64,000 nt of DNA from Virgibacillus_O sediminis (GTDB taxonomy: Bacteria; Bacillota; Bacilli; Bacillales; Amphibacillaceae): the NCBI RefSeq assembly GCF_042643265.1, contig NZ_JBHRRZ010000001.1, forward strand, positions 124,001-188,000, given 5' to 3'. A model generated the notes under the pieces. It worked only from the letters and a program-made list of their open reading frames with translations. It was not told the origin of the DNA and ran no database searches. Each line of letters opens with the position of its first letter. The first letter of the stretch is position 1. Made by a program: the position numbers and the translations under genes. Below, piece after piece: positions 59,784 through 64,000 of the stretch.

Positions 59784-60926
59784 TCATCTCCTTATTGCAG
59801 GAAAATAGTTTTCCACAAGCTTAGCAAATGCTTCCGCTGTAATATGTATGTCCTCCATGGTGGTCTGTTTCCCAAAGGAAAGACGAATAAGCTGCTTTGC
59901 TTCCATTTCAGATCTTCCCAAGGCCATCAGTGTGGGTGACGGTTCCTGATTCCCGGCCTGACACGCACTTCCAGAGGAGACTGCCAAACCATAGCGGTTG
60001 CATTCAAGCATGGCATACTGGCCTTCCATTCCTTCAATACGCAGCCCCAGAACATACGGCAGGCCGGTGGAGGAACCCTCAATATATATAGGCGCTGGCA
60101 GTGCTGTCAATTTATCCCTCATCATAGCATGAAGCCCGCTGATTCTCTGGTACTCTTCAGCCATCTTATCATAGACGGATTTAGCTGCGGTAACAAATCC
60201 AGCAATACCGGGGACATTAACCGTACCAGGACGGAATCCTTTTTCATGGGCAGTTGCAGGAATCTGTGCCGACCATTTTAATTTAGGATTAATGTAGGCC
60301 GCTCCCACTCCTTTAGGACCATAAATTTTATGGCTGGAAATCGATAAGCTGTCTATCTTTGATTGGTTAATATCAATTTTTATTTTACCAAAAGCCTGTA
60401 CAGCATCACAATGAAATATCACTCCCCGCCGATCAAGCAGCTTTCCGATTTCCTCTATAGGCTGAATGGTCCCGATTTCGCTATTTACATACTGTATGGA
60501 TGTTAGTACAGTTGTTTCCTTGATGGCAGCTTTTAAATCTTCCAGGCTTGCAATCCCAGTTTCATCTACCGGCAGGTATGTAATTTCATAGCCTTCCTTC
60601 TCCATTTTTTGAAAAAGGTGATGGATCGAGGAATGCTCGCAACGGGTGGTTATTACATGATTTCCTTTAAAGCTATTAGCATCCAGCAGGGATTTAAGTG
60701 CGAGAATATTAGATTCAGACCCTCCACTAGTAAAATAAAAACCCTCCTGTTCACCGTTTAGCATATGGGCAAGTTCAGCCCGGCACGTCTCCAAAAGATT
60801 CAGGGAACGAGAGCCGATATCATGTAGACTGCTGGAATTGCCATAAAAATCCTGAGAAGCTTTTATATATATATCCATTGCTTCTTCTGATATAGGTGTA
60901 GTAGCTGCATAATCAAGATATATCAT
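59784..60926 (-). CDS. nifS: Cysteine desulfurase NifS (NAD biosynthesis-linked)
   Basis: A 380-residue PLP cysteine desulfurase. The PLP lysine lies in SISSHKIYGPKGVGA and the persulfide cysteine in SSGSACQAGN. Linked to nad genes, it supplies sulfur for the NadA [4Fe-4S] cluster. GGAG precedes the ATG. It overlaps niaR and diverges from nadB across a 119-bp spacer holding a palindromic operator. Confidence 0.95.
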   Translation of the reverse strand: MIYLDYAATTPISEEAMDIYIKASQDFYGNSSSLHDIGSRSLNLLETCRAELAHMLNGEQEGFYFTSGGSESNILALKSLLDANSFKGNHVITTRCEHSSIHHLFQKMEKEGYEITYLPVDETGIASLEDLKAAIKETTVLTSIQYVNSEIGTIQPIEEIGKLLDRRGVIFHCDAVQAFGKIKIDINQSKIDSLSISSHKIYGPKGVGAAYINPKLKWSAQIPATAHEKGFRPGTVNVPGIAGFVTAAKSVYDKMAEEYQRISGLHAMMRDKLTALPAPIYIEGSSTGLPYVLGLRIEGMEGQYAMLECNRYGLAVSSGSACQAGNQEPSPTLMALGRSEMEAKQLIRLSFGKQTTMEDIHITAEAFAKLVENYFPAIRR

Positions 60927-60988
60927 TAGTCAGACTCCTTATAAAATTAGTAAAATGACTTGCTATAATATTAATCTTATGTAAATAT

Positions 60989-61004
60989 AGATGTCAAGAC
61001 ACCT
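60989..61004. promoter_or_regulatory. Candidate NiaR operator
   Basis: AGATGTCAAGACACCT contains TGTC-AA-GACA and further pairs at its ends. It overlaps the nifS -35 (TTGACA on the minus strand) and lies just past the likely nadB -10 (TAAATA at 60982), so one site could repress both directions. Similarity to the known NiaR motif is from memory. Confidence 0.55.
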
Positions 61005-61045
61005 GAGTATACATAAAGAAAACTAATCCACCAAGGAGGTGCACC

Positions 61046-62581
61046 ATGAAAATCTATGATGTTATTATCATTGGAAGCGGACTGGCGGCTTTAACTGCCG
61101 CCAAGCGATTAAGTTCGACAAAGAATGTGATTATATTCACAAAATCTGGGAGCAAAGACAGCAATTCTTATCAGGCGCAGGGAGGAGTTGCTGCTGCTAT
61201 TGCAGGAGAGGATCACTGGGAGCAGCACTTTACTGACACCATGAAAGCGGGCGCCTATCACAACATACCGAACCATTTGGAACAATTGACAAAACAGGGA
61301 GCCGGCATGATAGCTGAATTAATGGAGGCCGGTATGGAATTTGACAGGGAGAAAGGCGGAAATTTGGACTTGGCACAAGAAGGCGGCCATCTGAGGAGGA
61401 GAATTCTCCACGCCGGTGGAGACGCAACAGGAAAGGGGCTCATCTCCTTTATGCTAGAGCGGCTGAAAGATCGAGTTTCTATTATAGAAAATGAGGTTGG
61501 GGCAGATTTAATCATGGAGAATGGCCGATGTATCGGCGTCTGGACAAAAAGGAAGAATGGGGAGATCCGTCAGTATTTTGCTCCCACCACTATTATTGCA
61601 ACCGGGGGTTGTGGATGGGTCTATACATATACTTCCAATGACCCTACGATCACCGGGGATGGGATTGCGATGGCCTATAGGGCGGGAGCGGAATTGACAG
61701 ATATGGAGTTCGTCCAATTCCATCCGACCTTGCTGTATAAAGGAGGAAAAACAATCGGATTGGTCTCCGAGGCCCTTCGCGGCGAAGGAGCATTTCTCCA
61801 GAACAGAATTGGCCAACGAATAATGGAAGGAGTGCATGAATTAACGGACCTGGCACCACGGGATATAGTAGCACGGACTGTTTTTAAAGAGATTCAGAAG
61901 GGCAGAGAAGTGTTTTTAAATATTTCTCATGTGAAGAACTTCTCAAGGCGCTTCCCTACTATCCATTGGCTTTGCACACGACACGGCCTACATCGAGACG
62001 GACATTTGCTGCCAGTCACTCCAGGCGCCCATTTTCTGATCGGTGGGATTAAAGCGAATGACTACGGCGAAACCTCTGTTAAAGGATTGTATGCAGTTGG
62101 AGAAGCGGCTTGTACCGGTGTTCACGGGGCAAATCGGATTGCAAGCAACTCTCTGTTGGAAGCATTGGTTTTCGGCAATCAGACTGCAGAAAGGATCTTG
62201 GAAGACGGAACCCAGCATTCATTCTCTATCTGCACCCGCTCAGATGGGCCCAGCATTTCTAATATTCTTCCAGACAAACAGGAAATCCGCGATAAAATGT
62301 CCGAAAAGGTTGGAGTGGTAAGAAATCATCAGGATTTAAGGGATATGAAAGATTGGCTGGAACAATTTGAATTCCTGCATGTCAATCAGCTCTCGCTATC
62401 GGAAGAGCAGATGGAAGTTAGAAACATGCTGACGGTTTCCTGGTTAATTACCACCTCAGCTATAAAAAGAGAAGAAAGCTTGGGAAGCCATTTTCGATCT
62501 GATTTTCCATTTACCCTAAAGAAACAAGGCAGAAAAGAATTTATCAGACATATTTCAGAAAAAACAATGGCAGCAATATAG
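61046..62581 (+). CDS. nadB: L-aspartate oxidase
   Basis: A 511-residue flavoprotein of the succinate dehydrogenase/fumarate reductase family that oxidises aspartate to iminoaspartate, the first step of NAD synthesis. GSGLAALTAAKRL starts the FAD domain; QGGVAAAIAGEDHWEQHFTDT, GGDATGKGL and GLYAVGEAACTGVHGANRIASNSLLEALVFG are the family blocks. AAGGAGG precedes the ATG. First gene of nadB-nadC-nadA; next gene after 10 bp. Confidence 0.96.
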   Translation: MKIYDVIIIGSGLAALTAAKRLSSTKNVIIFTKSGSKDSNSYQAQGGVAAAIAGEDHWEQHFTDTMKAGAYHNIPNHLEQLTKQGAGMIAELMEAGMEFDREKGGNLDLAQEGGHLRRRILHAGGDATGKGLISFMLERLKDRVSIIENEVGADLIMENGRCIGVWTKRKNGEIRQYFAPTTIIATGGCGWVYTYTSNDPTITGDGIAMAYRAGAELTDMEFVQFHPTLLYKGGKTIGLVSEALRGEGAFLQNRIGQRIMEGVHELTDLAPRDIVARTVFKEIQKGREVFLNISHVKNFSRRFPTIHWLCTRHGLHRDGHLLPVTPGAHFLIGGIKANDYGETSVKGLYAVGEAACTGVHGANRIASNSLLEALVFGNQTAERILEDGTQHSFSICTRSDGPSISNILPDKQEIRDKMSEKVGVVRNHQDLRDMKDWLEQFEFLHVNQLSLSEEQMEVRNMLTVSWLITTSAIKREESLGSHFRSDFPFTLKKQGRKEFIRHISEKTMAAI

Positions 62582-62591
62582 GAGAGATAAG

Positions 62592-63437
62592 ATGAATCGA
62601 TTAAAATTAAGCGAACAACTCAAGTATTTTTTGCTTGAAGATATAGGTGGTCAAGATATAACAAGCAATTCTATCTTCCCTGCAGACAAACAGGGAAGGG
62701 GAGTGTTTATTGCAAAAGAGGATGGAGTAGTCTCCGGGCTTGATATTATTAAAGCCGCATATCAGCAGCTTGACGCCTCCATTAATGCCAAAGTTTATCT
62801 TAAAGACGGGGAGGAGGTTCATGCGGGAGAAACAATTGCCGAAGTTACCGGGCCAGTTACTAAGCTGCTTACAGGTGAGAGGGTGATTTTGAATTTAATA
62901 CAGCGGATGAGCGGTATAGCTACACTTACACGCAGCTGTATTTCCACGTTAGACGATCCATCCATTCAAATTTGTGATACGAGAAAGACGACACCAGGGT
63001 TGAGAATGTTTGAAAAGTATGCAGTTAGGTCAGGTGGCGGCAAGAATCATCGTTATGGCTTAGATGATGGAGTCATGATCAAAGATAATCATATTTCTTA
63101 CTGCGGTTCCATAACGGAAGCGATCCGTGCTGTACGACAGGAGATAGGCCATATGGTGAAGATTGAAGTGGAGACCGAGACAAAGGAAGAAGTGTTGGAG
63201 GCCATAGAAGCGGCCGCAGATGTGATAATGTTCGACAACCGGAAACCAGATGAAGTCAAAGCCTTTTCCATGCTTGTACCAAACCATATCATTACCGAGG
63301 CATCTGGCGGCATCCATCCGGGAAATTTGGCTGCTTATGCAGGCACAGGGGTTAATTATATTTCACTTGGATTCTTGACACATTCAGTTAAAGCTCTAGA
63401 TATTAGCTTTCAAGTAAATGAGGGAGGGAAAAAATGA
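62592..63437 (+). CDS. nadC: Nicotinate-nucleotide pyrophosphorylase (carboxylating)
   Basis: A 281-residue quinolinate phosphoribosyltransferase making nicotinate mononucleotide from quinolinate and PRPP. NLIQRMSGIATLTR, DTRKTTPGLRMFEKYAVRSGGGKNHR and DGVMIKDNHI hold the substrate-binding Arg, Lys and His; EASGGIHPGNLAAYAGTGVNYIS binds PRPP. GGAGAG precedes the ATG; its TGA overlaps the nadA ATG. Confidence 0.96.
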   Translation: MNRLKLSEQLKYFLLEDIGGQDITSNSIFPADKQGRGVFIAKEDGVVSGLDIIKAAYQQLDASINAKVYLKDGEEVHAGETIAEVTGPVTKLLTGERVILNLIQRMSGIATLTRSCISTLDDPSIQICDTRKTTPGLRMFEKYAVRSGGGKNHRYGLDDGVMIKDNHISYCGSITEAIRAVRQEIGHMVKIEVETETKEEVLEAIEAAADVIMFDNRKPDEVKAFSMLVPNHIITEASGGIHPGNLAAYAGTGVNYISLGFLTHSVKALDISFQVNEGGKK

Positions 63438-64000
63438 GTATTTTAGAGATGGTGCAAAATAAGAACAGCAGCATGCTACCGGAGCACTATAGGACAATGT
63501 CGGCAACAGAAATGGAGGAGCGCGTATGTGAACTGAAACAAAAAATGGGGGGGGAACTGTTCATTCCGGGTCATCACTATCAAAAGGATGAAGTCATTCA
63601 ATTTGCGGATGCTACCGGGGATTCCTTAAAGCTTGCCCAGTTGTCTGCCGATAATACGGCTGCCAAATTCATTGTATTCTGCGGGGTGCATTTCATGGCA
63701 GAGACAGCAGATATCCTAACAACAGAAGACACAAAGGTCATTCTTCCTGATATGAGGGCAGGCTGTTCCCTGGCTGATATGGCAAATATTGCACAGACAG
63801 AGCGAGGGTGGATAGAGATGCAGGGGTCATTTGGGGATACGATTTTACCGCTGACCTATATTAATTCAACAGCTGCCATCAAAGCATTTGTAGGAAAGAA
63901 CGGCGGGGCTACAGTAACCTCGTCAAATGCCAGAAAAATGCTTGAATGGGCATTTACTCAGAAAGAGCGTGTATTATTCCTGCCTGATCAGCATTTGGGA
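63434..64000 (+). CDS. nadA: Quinolinate synthase, N-terminal part
   Basis: The first 189 residues; the gene continues beyond the right window edge. IPGHHYQKDEVIQFADATGDSLKLAQLS and FCGVHFMAETADIL are NadA blocks, and the first cluster cysteine lies in MRAGCSLADMANI. It condenses iminoaspartate with dihydroxyacetone phosphate using a [4Fe-4S] cluster. The start ATG overlaps the nadC stop (ATGA), preceded by GGGAGGG. Confidence 0.95.
   Translation, partial: MSILEMVQNKNSSMLPEHYRTMSATEMEERVCELKQKMGGELFIPGHHYQKDEVIQFADATGDSLKLAQLSADNTAAKFIVFCGVHFMAETADILTTEDTKVILPDMRAGCSLADMANIAQTERGWIEMQGSFGDTILPLTYINSTAAIKAFVGKNGGATVTSSNARKMLEWAFTQKERVLFLPDQHLG

Noticed and set aside
1..64000. CRISPR arrays, prophage or insertion sequences
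   Set aside because: No regularly spaced palindromic direct repeats, transposase, integrase of phage type or phage structural genes were seen; YneB is the conserved SOS-operon resolvase-like protein, not a mobile element.

Overview
The window is a stretch of low-GC Gram-positive chromosome from an endospore-forming member of the Bacillaceae. The evidence is gene order (lexA / yneB / ynzC / tkt / sirA / yneF / ccdA / ccdC / yneK / acnA / tlp / yneP / yneQ / yneR / plsY / yneT / parE / parC, the Bacillus subtilis order with local substitutions), small acid-soluble spore proteins (SspH, Tlp), a spore-coat transglutaminase (Tgl), the Spo0A-linked replication inhibitor SirA, and typical GGAGG ribosome binding sites. 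An OpuF-like compatible-solute transporter and an orphan Mrp-antiporter subunit would fit a halotolerant lineage such as Virgibacillus, Oceanobacillus or Lentibacillus. That genus-level guess is inference.

Region 1 (1-17.4 kb) is accessory and loosely packed: the start of an M20 peptidase, an MFS exporter, a stand-alone biotin synthase, a Fur-box-preceded ferric-iron ABC transporter (binding lipoprotein, fused permease, ATPase), a 3-hydroxyacyl-CoA dehydrogenase, a divergent TetR/SDR pair sharing an inverted repeat, a methyltransferase/cardiolipin synthase pair, an OsmC protein, a YxjG-type methionine synthase with a MET-box-like palindrome upstream, and an AEC carrier. Several 300-700 bp stretches here look non-coding or decayed.

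Region 2 (17.9-22 kb) holds a 901-residue TPR protein with what looks like a degenerate dynamin-type GTPase domain, then tgl, sspH and a tRNA-Gln on the minus strand. Region 3 (22.2-45 kb) is the conserved lexA-to-parC block. Differences from B. subtilis include a 30-residue membrane peptide where the SOS division inhibitor YneA normally sits, an orphan MnhB/MrpB in the yneI position, a KinA/KinE-like orphan histidine kinase upstream of aconitase, a small FbpB-like gene that seems to start with ATT, and an OpuF-like transporter between plsY and yneT.

Region 4 (45-50.4 kb) is a yng-type operon for acyl-CoA/leucine catabolism: acyl-CoA dehydrogenase, biotin carboxylase, biotin carrier, AUH-like hydratase and carboxyltransferase, without HMG-CoA lyase or acyl-CoA synthetase. 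Region 5 (50.5-55 kb) is the two-headed bacterial dynamin DynA with the 5'-3' exonuclease YpcP. Between YpcP and the following YkqA-like gene lies an unexplained array of ATACCCC motifs at an exact 21-bp period. Region 6 (57.8-64 kb) has a PH-domain protein, cysteine synthase, and the NAD de novo genes: niaR-nifS diverging from nadB-nadC-nadA around a TGTCAAGACA palindrome, with nadA cut by the window end.

Regulatory logic readable from the sequence: LexA boxes at lexA/yneA-like and in the parE promoter spacer, a 0A box before sirA, a Fur box before the iron transporter, and candidate TetR, NiaR and MET-box palindromes.
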